A stretch of DNA of 64,000 bases from Primulina eburnea. Lineage: Eukaryota; Streptophyta; Magnoliopsida; Lamiales; Gesneriaceae. The position numbers were made by a program, and so were the translations under genes. Position 1 is the stretch's first letter; every line of letters starts with the position of its first letter. The notes below the pieces were generated by a model. That model ran no database searches and had not been told where the DNA came from. It saw only the letters and a program-made list of their open reading frames with translations. The stretch is from positions 28,448,329-28,512,328 of the forward strand of contig NC_133103.1 of assembly GCF_022965805.1 (NCBI RefSeq). The letters are read 5' to 3'. Positions 10,884 through 24,084 of the stretch are shown here, in pieces.

Positions 10884-12039
10884 ATGGCACCGAAAAAGAA
10901 ATCGAAAAAGGGTGCCTCTTCTTCCTCAAGTTTTGATTCTCATAGGTTCTGGAACGAGGAGGCCCAACAAGTATATGAGAGCTCTATGACAAGGTCCATC
11001 ATCACAGAATGTGGATTCAATTTGTCAATTATACGTGGTGTTATAATTGAGGAACTGGAACGCAGAGGATAAGTTGAATTTGCTCAACACCCTTTGAATG
11101 TCTTTTTCTCGGTTGTGCGAGAATTCTATGCAAACATCTAGATTCGGAATGACGAGTATACAGTCTTGTTGCGAGGTAAATTGGTGTCGTTCAACTCTCG
11201 AACGATCAATATGATATATCAGATGCCCAGCTTCGACCATGACGAGTACAGTGAATTTCTCGAAGCGGGGGTTGATTATACAGAAGTCATCCGGACCATA
11301 TGTCAAGCCGGTGCTTCCTGGAAAATGAGCTCGAGCGGTCCTATTTCTTTAAAGAAATCCGACATGGGCCCTAATGCAAGTGCTTGGACATCCTTTTTAT
11401 TGGCTCGGATTCTCCCGTCCTCGCACTACTACGATGTGACCAAAGACAAAGTTGCACTGGTCTTTGCTATTCTGATGGGAAAATCTATTGATTTGGGGAA
11501 AATCATCTAGTTCGATTATGAGAGCCGATGCAGGGTTAGCCACGGTTGCTCTTCCATGTCCCCATATCTTTACCGAGCTATGCCGACAGGCCGGCGTAGC
11601 ATTGGCCCCTGATGAACCAGTGCTAAAGCCGAAGTCCCCCATTGTTGCCTTCTTTGGAGCCGCCTCCTATATTCCCCATGAGTATCCGGACGAAGAGGAG
11701 ATCCCACAGCCACAGCTTCGACCACAATCACCACCTGCAGCAGCCAAACAGAGCAGGGGATACAGATTTTGACGACTGGAGACCGAGATGCAGGACAAGA
11801 GGAGGTTACTGGTTAAGCAGCGCCAGGTGCTGGATTCGCTTCAGTTCCGCACGACCATTTCATGGGATATATGATGGTCTTCACTTCCGTGCTCGCTCAG
11901 CGGTTTCCACCTATAGGTCCAGATTATTCGATTTTCCCCCAGCCACTTTTATGGCCACCCCAGTACCCGGGACCTTCTTCCCGAGCTTCACCCCAGCACA
12001 TGGATGAGGATGAAGACGATGGTGACAGCGAGCACTGAC
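10884..12039 (+). pseudogene. Athila ORF2 (plant transposon protein, env-position), broken
   Basis: Starting at MAPKKKSKK, with a nuclear-localisation-like basic run, the frame stops at 11070. Homology continues in 11166-11510 after at least two stops and again in 11488-11772 in another frame. It ends with an acidic tail (DEDDGDSEH) at 12039. It is collinear with element D's ORF2 (34291-35440), sharing the VREFYAN block and the 'TI..M...PS' and 'R.IC..G..WK' patterns. The protein sits in the position of the env-like gene of Athila elements; its function is unknown. I see no clear signal peptide or membrane segment, so an envelope role is not supported by this copy. Confidence 0.75.
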
Positions 12040-13718
12040 GCTCGTCGTGAGAGGTATGATTGTTCAGTTATTTTCTGTTTATACATTGAGGACAATGCAT
12101 AATGTAAGTTTGGGGGGGTCATTTGCTTGTATATTGATTGTTTGAATTTGTAATTCATTGTTAGTTAAATTCGTTAGTTATTTTTTGCACAGTAGCTAGA
12201 AGTTTCGTATTTCGTAGGAGCATGCTAGAATTGGAAAAGTCATGGATACGTAATTTTGTGGCTAATGATGAAAATGAAATCGTGGTTTTAATGAATACAT
12301 GTATTCATGATAAATTGGGAGTCACAAATATCTTTTCACAGTCATGTTTATTGATACAATCAATGCTTAGAGACAATTTACATACTTGTGATGCTAAATA
12401 AACAATCGAGATCCGAATTTTTGTATTTCTCACATGACATTAACTGATATCTTTGCAAACACCAAAATGACCTAGGAAATATTTCTCAATGTCTTTGGAC
12501 CTGTTTTCATTGTTATTATCGTTTGTTAGCCCATTGAGCCTCGAGTAAATTGAGATGCTTGATTTTTCTTTGTGCACCTATCTAATATCTCCGTTTTATT
12601 GAAAAATGCATGTGATTGTTTTGCACGAGTTGACTAATGGATTGACGGAAATCTAGAACTTGCTTGAACACTTTTCGAGACGAAATACAGATAATATGTG
12701 ACATAGGAATGATTTAGACAATCTTTGGAACCGTTTGAGCCTTTGAGCCTACCAAATCAACATGAAATATCCCAGTGTCTCATTTTGAGCATGCTAAAAA
12801 TCAAGTGGTGTGTGTCGATGACATACAATTAGCCCCCACTTATATCTATTCTACATCCCCAACAACTACCTAATAAAACTTATACATTTAGTGTCCTACC
12901 TAAATTTTGAGAGAAATAAGTTCATTGGTGTTATAATGATTCAAACACTCCTTGAAAAGAAAAAGAAAAAGAAAAATTGAATGTGCAAAAAGAAGTTCAA
13001 AACAAGTTCAAAAAAAATGTGAATCAAAAGCGGGGAAAAAGTAAATATAGGGGAAATGAAGGATATGAATGAGAAGAAAACAATAAGTGGGTGGTGAATG
13101 AAAAGAGAATGAAAATGAGTGAAATTGATGAAGTTCAAATATTTCTCTCAAATTTTGATCTCCATACCTTTATTGTAACCATGAGCCGTAGCTTAATGTT
13201 ACAAGCCTACAAGACCTATTAACTTTGTCATATTTATCCAATATACTAGTGGAGAAATTTTTTTCAAGTCAAGCTTATGGATACCTGATAAACATGGTTA
13301 ACGAGTATATACTTTAATCATTTGCATGCAAGCATCTCATTGTGTGACTTCATCTTTGGTATACTGTATTGAATATCTTATGAACCAAATAATCACCAAT
13401 AAAGTCCTTTGTGATCTGTATAAGTAAATCTGTATGTTAATGAAGTGTGGGTTAAACTGAATTGAAAATATATTGAGTTTATAAGGCTAGTAAGTGTTGT
13501 GAATCTATTTGAGCAGTTGATTGGGTAATTAAGCATTGACATAGCACACACGCACGTGAATTTTGAGTAATTGTGAATTACATGAAAATAGATGATTTGG
13601 AGGTCAATATCACTTTTGCATATCCATGACTTTAGTTGTTAGCGTTAATTCTTCCGTGAAGCTTATTTTTATTGTTATTTTTGCTCGGGACTACCAAAAG
13701 TTCAAGTTTGATGGTATT
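12040..13718 (+). other. 3' noncoding region of element A
   Basis: About 1.7 kb lie between ORF2 and the 3' LTR with no supportable gene. Near its start is a short hairpin CATTG-AGGA-CAATG (12084-12097) followed by a G7 run (12112-12118). An A-rich purine stretch lies at about 12955-13020. Just before the LTR a degenerate polypurine-like segment (AAAGTTCAAGTTTGATGG) lies at about 13697-13714. Confidence 0.7.
12084..12118 (+). promoter_or_regulatory. Short hairpin plus G-run after ORF2 (element A)
   Basis: A 5-bp stem with AGGA loop is followed 14 bases later by TTTGGGGGGG. Element D has the equivalent at 35539-35578, with a 9-bp stem whose two sides are exchanged in sequence. The G-run resembles a polypurine tract but lies 1.6 kb from the 3' LTR. 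Confidence 0.55.
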
Positions 13719-15008
13719 TTATAGGTGCAATTTGTGCACTTAAATTATCCTTATAATTCGTATAGATTGTTAGTTTCTTGGGCTGAATTATGCTTTTTTT
13801 GTTATGTTTGGGTGTGCTGGCAGGAATCTAGGTAACGCTACTACATTGGTGTGAAAAGGAGCGAAAATGACGATTAGAAGAAATTTATGAGCATGGCCCA
13901 GCTCTGAAGGCAGCGAGACCCGCGCATATGCGCGAGTCAGGGACGCATATATGCGCGCAAGAAGGAATTCCAGATGACCAACAGAGGACTCCATACATAT
14001 GCGCGAGCGTGCAAGAAGATCGCCCACACAAAAGGACCCGCGCATATGCGCGCGACGCGAATGCCAGATTCTTTAGGTTTCATCGTGGGACTTATAAGGA
14101 AGGAAAACAGAATTAAAAAGACAGCCGACATAACAGAGCAAGGAGAGCAAAAAGTGAGAGCAACGGAAGACGAAATGCAAAGAACGGAGATAGAAGACGC
14201 TGAATCCAGACACGGAGACACACTTTCATCTCTCCTCAACACGTTTCTAATTCGGTAATTTACTTTTACGTTTTTAATGATTACAAACATGTTTTTTTTA
14301 TTGATTTAGACTTGAGTATAAACTAAGTTTATTTTCTAGAGATTGACGTAGTCGTTGTCGAACCTATGTTATTGACGTTTTGAATTTTCATTGAATTAAT
14401 TCATCGTGTTTATTTGTGATCTCTTTTCGTTAATGCTTTTGGATTACTGGCCATAATTTGATTGATCAAATAATTAAGATCTAACACTCGACCGAGGGAT
14501 TAAAAATAGGACATGGGAAATCACATCTTCAGATGTTTATAACGTGCAAAAGACGTATAACTCTGACGAATCCATAAAAAGAACATTGTTTGCATATATT
14601 ATATGTTACGTGATTTTGAAGAGATATATTAAAATCAGTAATTGATAATACAGTTCTACTTATCACTTGAAAAAGGGAATAGAAAAATTGCGATTTCTTG
14701 GTTAATAAACATGATGCAATTTAATAATATGTTAGTCAATTTTAATTTAGCATAGGGGAGACCACACGAAATCATATCTCTAGATTGATATACTCACTGA
14801 ACTGTTTGCTAAGAATTAATAGGATTTGTTATTTGCCTTGAATTGATTGTAAACTATCTCTTTGATTTTTCTAAATAAAGTTGAATTATGTCAATTATGG
14901 TACTTAATATACAATTTTAAATAATTACTCCTCGTGGGATCGATATTTGTACTCATACCAGTACTAAAACTTGACACCGTATACTTGCGATAGTGAAAAT
15001 ACGCAACA
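13719..15008 (+). repeat. 3' LTR of Athila element A
   Basis: It matches the 5' LTR, beginning TTATAGGTGCAATT (expected TG changed to TT) and ending ACGCAACA before the ATGAT duplication. It retains the palindrome cluster (13921-14054) and the TATAAGG (about 14093). The 5' LTR has extra bases around 2078-2085 and there are several other small indels. Confidence 0.9.
13921..14054 (+). repeat. CG-rich palindrome cluster in 3' LTR of A
   Basis: It has CGCGCATATGCGCG at 13921-13934 and further copies near 13943, 13996 and 14039. Compared with the 5' LTR the copies have diverged individually, one having gained an extra AT at its centre. Confidence 0.82.
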
Positions 15009-15013
15009 ATGAT

Positions 15014-15300
15014 CGTGCCCTAGACAAGCTATTGGACCACACCTAACGAGCTATACCATTTCAGTCCTCAAACCCGTCGGTTAAGAGTCTCATACGTCCA
15101 AGCCTCACGCTGTGGCCCTTCACCTTCGATCCAGCCCTCATGCAACCACCCTAGGACCATCCTACCATCCTCTTAGGTCTCCTAGGCGTGAACCTACAGT
15201 GGCTAGGAGCCGTGCCCCTCTATGAAACCTTAGCCGAAAGTCCACCCAAAAGTACAATTTTGTTTCAACATAGTTTCCCTCTTTGTCCAGCCTTCAAACA
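15014..15300 (-). mobile_element. Chromovirus-type LTR fragment, continuation (minus strand)
   Basis: This continues the minus-strand LTR interrupted by element A, directly after the duplication at 15009-15013. It corresponds to the variable GC-richer middle of the LTR. The right edge, where orientation switches, is not sharp by eye and lies somewhere between about 15200 and 15400. Confidence 0.45.
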
Positions 15301-15379
15301 TGCTCCTACGGTCCTTAAACATGTGGGAAAACATCCCTTCAAGTTCCCCTACCATGGCACACATCACACAAACACACAC

Positions 15380-17307
15380 TAAGACTCTTCATCAGCCAAG
15401 ACACACACACATCACATGATATTTGGAGAGAAAATCATGTGGAAGTCGAAGGAATTCAGCAAGGGTCCTTCTCCGCCAACGTTCCTCGCACCACAAGCCG
15501 TTTTTCGTGCATAATAAACGCAAAAGCACACCTTAATCTTCCTTCAAACATCTTTCACATCATATGATGTATATTTAATTATTCTTGCATGAAAAATATG
15601 ATGCACTATTTAATATTTTCGTTTTTATGGCTCTATATGCATAAAGTAGAGTTTTTATTTTTAAAACTCTTCCTAATGATGCACAAAAGGCTGCCATGAT
15701 AGGGGAACTTGAAGCGATGTTTTTACAACACATTAAGGGTCTATAGATGCATAAATAAGGGCTGCACATGTAAGGGTGATGGCTTGAACGAAATCAGGTT
15801 GCTAGAGATCTAGGGTTGGGGGCTTTGGGTTGCTTGAAAGGGGCGGCTAGAGACAGGTTAGGGGATGTGTCCAGGGTTCCAAGAGGGTTGCATGATGGTT
15901 CTAAAGGGGCCTAGGCGCTGTTGGTGCAAGGTCCTAGGCTGTAGCGGTGGACAATAGGGAGTCGCTCATGGCTCCTTGCGCACGGGTGAGGTTGTGCTTG
16001 CGTGGGTCATTAGGTATGTTCGAGTAGCTTGTAATTGGGTAGTTTATGGTCCTAGGAAGCGTTTAGAGGGGCTGGTCTTGCTGGTTGAGGGCTAGGGCTG
16101 AAGGATGCTAGTTTGTGCAAGCTAGGGTTTTCAAAAAAAAAAAAGTGAGCAGAATTTCTAGCAGCTTCCTAGGCTTGTTCAATGGTTATAATTGGCTAGT
16201 TTTGGGTTGTATATGGTATAATTAGGTGTTATTAAGCTATAGTTCAAGGTTGTTAAAGTTTGGTTAACTTTCGAGTCCATACGAAGCAAAAATCAGGATG
16301 TACGTCTAAATATAAATATGAATTGAAAAATAGTCTAGAGCTTAATTTTATATCTATGAAATATATATGGGTGCATTTAAGGTGATATGTTAAGTTTGGA
16401 TGTATTTCGGTTGTCGTTTCAAGGTCTAAGGATTAATTGAGAAAGTTAGAGTTCTAAGGACAAAACAATCATTTTACACCTGAAAAATGTTAGACATCAA
16501 GTCAATGCTCTGAATGCTATAATAAATGTTAAAATGTTTATTTAAATGTTTATGAAATTTTATGATGAAACGTTAATGTTAAAAGACATGTTGCATTAAA
16601 AGAAAAATAATTTATACGTGCATGAATTTTTATAAATGATAGAAATATGAAACGTTGAAGGAGGTAAATTGATTGTAACTAATACGATGATACGATGATA
16701 TGTAATGCCAATGCTTAGTTGACGAGTGAGAGTGTCGCTGATGTTCCCGTCTCCCGGTACCGTGGTAATATGTAGATGGATCGATCGACTATAGCTAATA
16801 CGAAAGTCACAATTGAGGATCTGAATTCAAAAGAAAGATAAACATATGTGTATATGATGAAAATGAAAAAGTATATGATGAAAAAGAAAATGTTTAAAGT
16901 TTGCGTTCATTAAAAATTATTTTATTAAAAGTATTTTTAGTGTTGCTTGTGAATGTATATGTATTACTTTCTATCGTGATTAAGGTTTGCTGAGTCAATA
17001 GACTCACTAAGTGTGATCGATACAGGTGAGCATGATATTAATGGAGGACTTGATGGTTGAACTGGCTGGACTGAATGTGCACACAACTCAAGGACCGTCG
17101 CTAGTTTTCCGCAAATAAATTTATGTTTAAGATTTAAGCTACTTAAAATATTTTATGACTTATGATCCTTTTGAGACGTTTTTAAGAGGATGTTAGAGTT
17201 AAATTTATTTTTGAAATAATGTTAGCTTATGGTTAGTTGACGTAAAATGCGTTCTTTTGGTTTTTTCAAATAATGGTTGGTTGGTTTATTTTAAATGATG
17301 TTAAATA

Positions 17308-17379
<72 letters not shown>

Positions 17380-17452
17380 TACATATTTCGTCCGAAAGGT
17401 TGAAAAAAAATTTCTAGTATATTTTAAAGAAAAACGACTAGTGAACGTTTCA
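15380..17452 (+). mobile_element. Chromovirus-type LTR, 5'-truncated (plus strand)
   Basis: It is homologous to F's LTR (58354-61456) from about one fifth of the way in to the end, including 'gctgccatgat', the 'ttacacctga' block, 'gactcactaagtgtgat', 'gtgcacacaac' and the terminal CGTTTCA at 17446-17452. No primer site follows the end, so it is a solo or 3' LTR. It faces the minus-strand copy at 1-983 and 15014-15300, forming an inverted pair. A long (TA)n run lies inside it. Confidence 0.7.
17310..17377 (+). repeat. (TA)n microsatellite
   Basis: About 34 uninterrupted AT/TA repeats lie in the plus-strand LTR. The related LTR of F has no such run at the matching place (about 61360), so the expansion is private to this copy. 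Confidence 0.97.
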
Positions 17453-17951
17453 GTTTCATTCACTTATACATTTTATTTGTTTGATCATTTATGACTGTTG
17501 CTATTAAATTGATGCTTATTGAGTATATCACTAGTATACTCGGACTGTTTTCACACTTATTTATTTTTAGTGATCCAACAAAGTCTAGTTATTCAAGAAA
17601 TAAATTTAACAACTTAAAAACTATTAAATTTAGATCGTTTTAGCAAGAAAATTTTTAAAACATTTATTCACCATCTCTACACACATTTTCGACTCTAACA
17701 ATATATTACTTGATTGTATCTATATTCTGATTTGTAAATTTGGTTGTAATTTCTTAAAATTTTAATTTTAGTATTGTACCTATGTCTTCGTTACCAAATT
17801 GAGTCCTATGTGAAAAAAAAATAAAAATAAATGATGCGCATTTTATTTTCATGAATTTTAATACATCTAGCTAGGAACCTTTAATTAAGTATTTATTTCT
17901 TAAAATCAATACATGGACTGATTTCATTTATTTTTTAAAAAATACATATCC

Positions 17952-18083
<132 letters not shown>

Positions 18084-18710
18084 AATGTTTATTGAAATTT
18101 TCATGTGGTTTATTTTAAAGTAATTGAATTAGAGAATATCTAAATTGTAATAATTTATCATTAGAAAGTTATTTTAGGTGGATGAATGTCGCAATCACGA
18201 CAATAATTTTTAAACTGTTTGATTTTAACTTCAATGGTCTAAAATAGAAATGCAATTAAAAAAAATGTGTATTCTGTACGTCAACATGAACATGTAAAAT
18301 TATGTACACAAAAATTTAAAATTAATACAAGAAATTTAATTCCTACAAAATGGAATCGAATTCATGATCTTGTTCTAGATAGTGATAAAATTCGTGGGTT
18401 CCTCGTGAAATATAAACGACATATATGATGAGCCAATGATTCCCCAGAGTAAAGTGAATTTAACAAAAAGATAAATGCCCATTTTGTTTCGTGGTGTCAT
18501 CAGAAATAGGCAAACACCCATTCGAATTATCAATATATAAACTTACTATTTCCGTGCAAAATTTTGACGTTATATCCGTTTGATTTGATTATAAGAATAG
18601 TTTTATTGGCAGCTGAAATGTCATTCGAACTGGTTTGTTGAGGAAACTACGAAATGTCTAGCACTCTAGCTGTGTTTTGTATTTATCTTTCTTTTAATAC
18701 TTTAACGTAG

Positions 18711-19275
18711 AGTTTGGTTTAAATGATAGGATCATTGAATGATTAGTATATAAATGATAAAATATACGATAAATAAAGATTTGTATGGTGTGCTCAAATC
18801 ATTGTTTTGTTTGGGGAGAATTGTAAGGGTCAGATTAAATACTCACTTAATTTTGTACTACCAAAAATACCTTTTGATATATTTGTTTATTTTTTAATTT
18901 CACACCTAAGTTTGTTACCTATCTGCGCATTTCATCGACTCATTCCTCCGCACATTATCTTCGAAGAAAACCCTAGCTGACAAAAATGTAAAGAGCTCCG
19001 CGTAGATCTTCGAATTTTTGTCGAAAATCTCTAGATCGTGATGTGTTACAGGTCAATCATCGTACGTAGTTGTTTAGATGGAGGAAGACTCTTTTTGTTG
19101 GGCTTCTTGGTTGGGAGAAAGGGTATTATAGGATAAGCCACGTTTGATAGGAACAAAGATTATTAATATTGGGTTGTGAAATTGAGTTTATTTTAACCAT
19201 GTTATTACAATCTACTCCATTGGAGAGTAGATTGGGTGAGTTTAATTAAAAATGTATCAAACATTTGATTAGCAT
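18711..19275. mobile_element. Possible miniature inverted-repeat transposon
   Basis: The left side GAGTTTGGTTTAAATGATAGG and the right side near 'atgtatcaaacatttgattag' are loosely inverted-complementary. The AT-rich interior resembles non-autonomous DNA transposons common in plants. Target duplication and exact ends could not be fixed by eye, so this is tentative. Confidence 0.25.
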
Positions 19276-19877
19276 GAAAAAATAACACGAAAATATATAA
19301 TAAAGGATGGAAGAAAATGATAAAGTTTGTTATATAAGTCGAAATATAACCGATTTGACCTGTTTAAACGGTCACAATTTGGAATTTGATCACAGTAGAT
19401 CCTAAGTGTGTCTAAGTTGATGAACTTTTAAACAATAGTTATGAGTTCGATTTTGCTTACTTCTACTTTCTCGGACAAGCATGTTGTCCATGACTTACCC
19501 AGTACAGTTTATCCGACAAACATTATTTGCAGATTATCGCATTAATCCGTATTTACCTAACATACACCGAAATATAGAGATTACGATTTCTTGCGTCTTA
19601 AGAATAATAATATGACGTCAAACAAATCAACATGCTTGGCATCACATCAACTAAATCCTATATTACATCAATATTATATGATGTCACGTCATTAATCTAA
19701 TAATAATAAAATAGGACTAAAATCGAAAAACATTTATGAACAAATTAGTGTCAATAATATCTCATATCATTTTAGCATTCTCATAAAAATAAAAATACTA
19801 GAAGTGAGAAATAATATGCCCATTTATAGTATAATTTTGTTAAATTCCTCCTGTTAAAATTTTATCAATATAACCAC

Positions 19878-20146
19878 TGTTGTGAAAAAGTAAAAATTTA
19901 TGGTAAAAAGTAAAAATCTCAAACTTTCAAAATTTACCAAACTACACACTTTATAATATTTTTCTCTCTACTCAATTGTGATTTTCTTCACAAATGAGAG
20001 ATCTATTTATAGAAAATATTTACAAATAATCCAAAAATAAAATACATCATTACCTACATCATCACACACTAATTTTCAATATTTACAACTCTTATTTTCA
20101 ACATTTAAATATTCAATAAACACATTTTAAATATTATTTTTCAACA
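19878..20146 (-). repeat. 3' LTR of copia B
   Basis: It is 269 bp, beginning TGTTG and ending CAACA on the plus strand. It differs from the other LTR by four substitutions and a short tandem duplication in the other copy. The minus-strand polypurine tract CAAGGGGGAG (20147-20156 on the plus strand) abuts it. Confidence 0.93.
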
Positions 20147-20156
20147 CTCCCCCTTG
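20147..20156 (-). promoter_or_regulatory. Polypurine tract of copia B
   Basis: On the minus strand AAGGGGGAG lies directly before the 3' LTR start, the usual plus-strand primer site for reverse transcription. Confidence 0.8.
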
Positions 20157-20307
20157 TGATGATGATCATAGTGATTGTATTCATTACGTGTTTTTATACT
20201 GCCTCGTTAAAAATATTACTAGGAAAAACCCATTGGGATAAAAACCATAATAAGAGAAAAAGAGTGCAGTCACGTAAACTCCCCCTCATGTTGACACGAA
20301 CAGTTCT

Positions 20308-22048
<1,741 letters not shown>

Positions 22049-24070
22049 TGTTAGAGTAGGTGCACGTCGAGCCAAGTGTTGGCCGAGTGTTCACAATGAA
22101 ACTCTATGTATAAACGATCTTTATTTTAATAATATTTGAATTTATTGTTTTGGAACTTCTTTATCTGAATACCCATGCTAGTTGCATAGATAAAGCCCTT
22201 GAATATACAAATAGTAGAAAGAATATGAGATGCTCATATGATGAGTGTCATGAAACTCATATTTGTAAAACTGTATATTCTAAACGGTTCCTAGTCAATT
22301 CAGCCGCCACTAAGAAGGATATAGGCTGCTAGAGCTCGAGACTAGTATCTGCGATGTGAGTACCATGTTTCATTGGTAGGGGGCATTGTGATGTCCGAGC
22401 ATGCATATAGGTGCTCCTGGTAGAGTGCACTGAACAACCCTCCATAAAAGGACTTTCTAAGTGGTTCTCACTTATCGAGTGGAAACGTCCTTATGAACCG
22501 GGACAACATTGAAACTCTATGTGCTAGAATTACACTTTGAATTGTTTACCGACTCTCATGGGTCATCAGGTGGCGAGGTTGGGTGTTTTGTCGAAACATA
22601 TAGGAGTCGATGCATTGTAGTCGGGGATTCACCGCTTACCTTCGGGTATGGATATCCTATGTGTTCTCATGAGTATGTAGGTTGAAATCTCTGATCAGAG
22701 TATGGTGGTAATTATGAAAGGGTTTCATAGATTACAACATCGATGCAACTACAACATGACACATAGTATCGATTCATTGACAACTCTCGATAAACCAATG
22801 GTTGTCGAATCAATCGGGATATATGAGTTTAAGGGACCGTACTGTACGCTAACCATAATTGAATGGTTCTTGCAGGCACTATCATTTGATACCTAAGGAA
22901 TCATGTAAGCGATGCTGCTAGGCGTTTAACATGATTGGTTGGGTACCATCAGACTTGAGTTCTGACGTTCTTATTATCAAGGAGTTGATAAATAAGAATG
23001 GAGTCAATTGGGGTATGCTCATATAAGGACATGTTTAGTCCGAATCACATGGAGATGTGAGCCCACGGCTAGTTGTATCAGTGAACCATTGAGGGCCACA
23101 CAAGTACTTGCTTTCTAGATCCCGTTGAGAAGTAAAATAGTTCAATGTGTTGAACGACTTATAAATGAGTTTATAAGTGTAAGGAAAAATAGAAGTTTGA
23201 CTTCTATGAGAGAAATTACTTTTAATTTATGAATGTGTTCCTAAATTAGAAGTTGGCCAAATAAATAATGTATTTGAAAAATTGTGATTTTCATAAACAT
23301 TATTTTGGACTAAATTAAATTAATTCAAGCGTTGAATTAATTAAACACTAGTGGACCTAGTAGAGTCAAAATAATTAAATTAATTCAAGTGTTGAATTAA
23401 TTAAATCATATTGAGTCTTGTAGAGCTGAATTTAAATTAATTATTTAACTAGTGGGACTTGGGTAAATTCAAGTAATGTTTAATTAGTCTCAAATATGTT
23501 TGAGATAATTAAATTTACTCCATTGTTTTAAATTTGTTAAAAACCATATAATATGCATGCATGGGAGGTGAAGGGTTGGGAGACAACCTTGTCTATTTTC
23601 AAGGCATGGCATGCAACTTTTGTTGGTAGCTTTTGCAAGTCCAAGACAAGTCTTCCTCCCCTTCATTATATGCACCATGGCCGAAATATTGAGCATATTC
23701 TCTCCAAGTTTTTTCTCTCATTTCTTCTTCAAGTGTTGAGAAGAAATATTATTCTCCTTGAAAAATCCTCTTAATTTTCTAGTGCAAATTAAGAGGGGAT
23801 TTACCAAGCAAGTGGTGGGCCTAATTTTTGAAGGAAGGAGGAAGCTTGTAGATCTTCTTGCCATTCAAGAGCTTTGTTGTTTAACAACAATGTTGAAGCC
23901 ACAATCAATCTTTTAAAGATTGATAGGTATATCTCTCAAACATCCTATGTATGACATGTGTTTGTTTTTGTATTTGCTACACAAAATGTGTGGTGGCCGA
24001 AAATTCCATGCAAAATTTCGATTTTTAAACTTCCGTTGCGCTTCCGGTCACCGTAACCGATCACCTTTCA
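22049..24070 (+). repeat. 5' LTR of copia C
   Basis: It begins TGTTAGAGTAGGTGCACG and ends CACCTTTCA just before the primer site. It lacks a 24-bp segment present in the 3' LTR at about 41329-41352. It contains paired AT-rich palindromes at about 23315-23404. A related but distinct LTR remnant is at 48251-49807 on the minus strand. Confidence 0.93.
23315..23404 (+). repeat. Tandem AT-rich palindromes in LTR of C
   Basis: Two units about 60 bases apart each contain an 11-bp arm AATTAATTCAA, a 3-base spacer and the complementary arm TTGAATTAATT. The same pair is present in the 3' LTR at about 42180-42270. Confidence 0.8.
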
Positions 24071-24072
24071 AG

Positions 24073-24084
24073 TGGTATCCGAGC
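24073..24084 (+). promoter_or_regulatory. Primer-binding site of copia C
   Basis: TGGTATCCGAGC lies two bases after the 5' LTR. It matches the initiator-Met tRNA primer site common in plant elements except for one base (CAG to CCG). Confidence 0.78.

Larger units (their letters stand above)
984..15008 (+). mobile_element. Athila-type Ty3/gypsy retrotransposon A, degenerate
   Basis: This is a complete but decayed element with LTRs at 984-2288 and 13719-15008, flanked by the 5-bp duplication ATGAT (979-983 and 15009-15013). In order it carries a tRNA-Asp type primer site, gag, protease, reverse transcriptase, RNase H, integrase, a spacer with CG-rich palindromes, a second ORF, a long 3' noncoding region and the 3' LTR. 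The tRNA-Asp primer site together with a post-integrase ORF2 is typical of the plant Athila clade. A solo LTR (3628-5947) is nested in gag. The two LTRs differ at roughly 7% of positions over about 420 bases compared by eye, so it is older than element D. Multiple stops and frameshifts make it non-autonomous. Confidence 0.92.

Noticed and set aside
18941..19040. Start of a host gene ('aaaccctagc' near a short CT-rich tract)
   Set aside because: No open frame with exon-like features follows, and the motif alone is common in plant DNA. It may belong to a miniature transposon.
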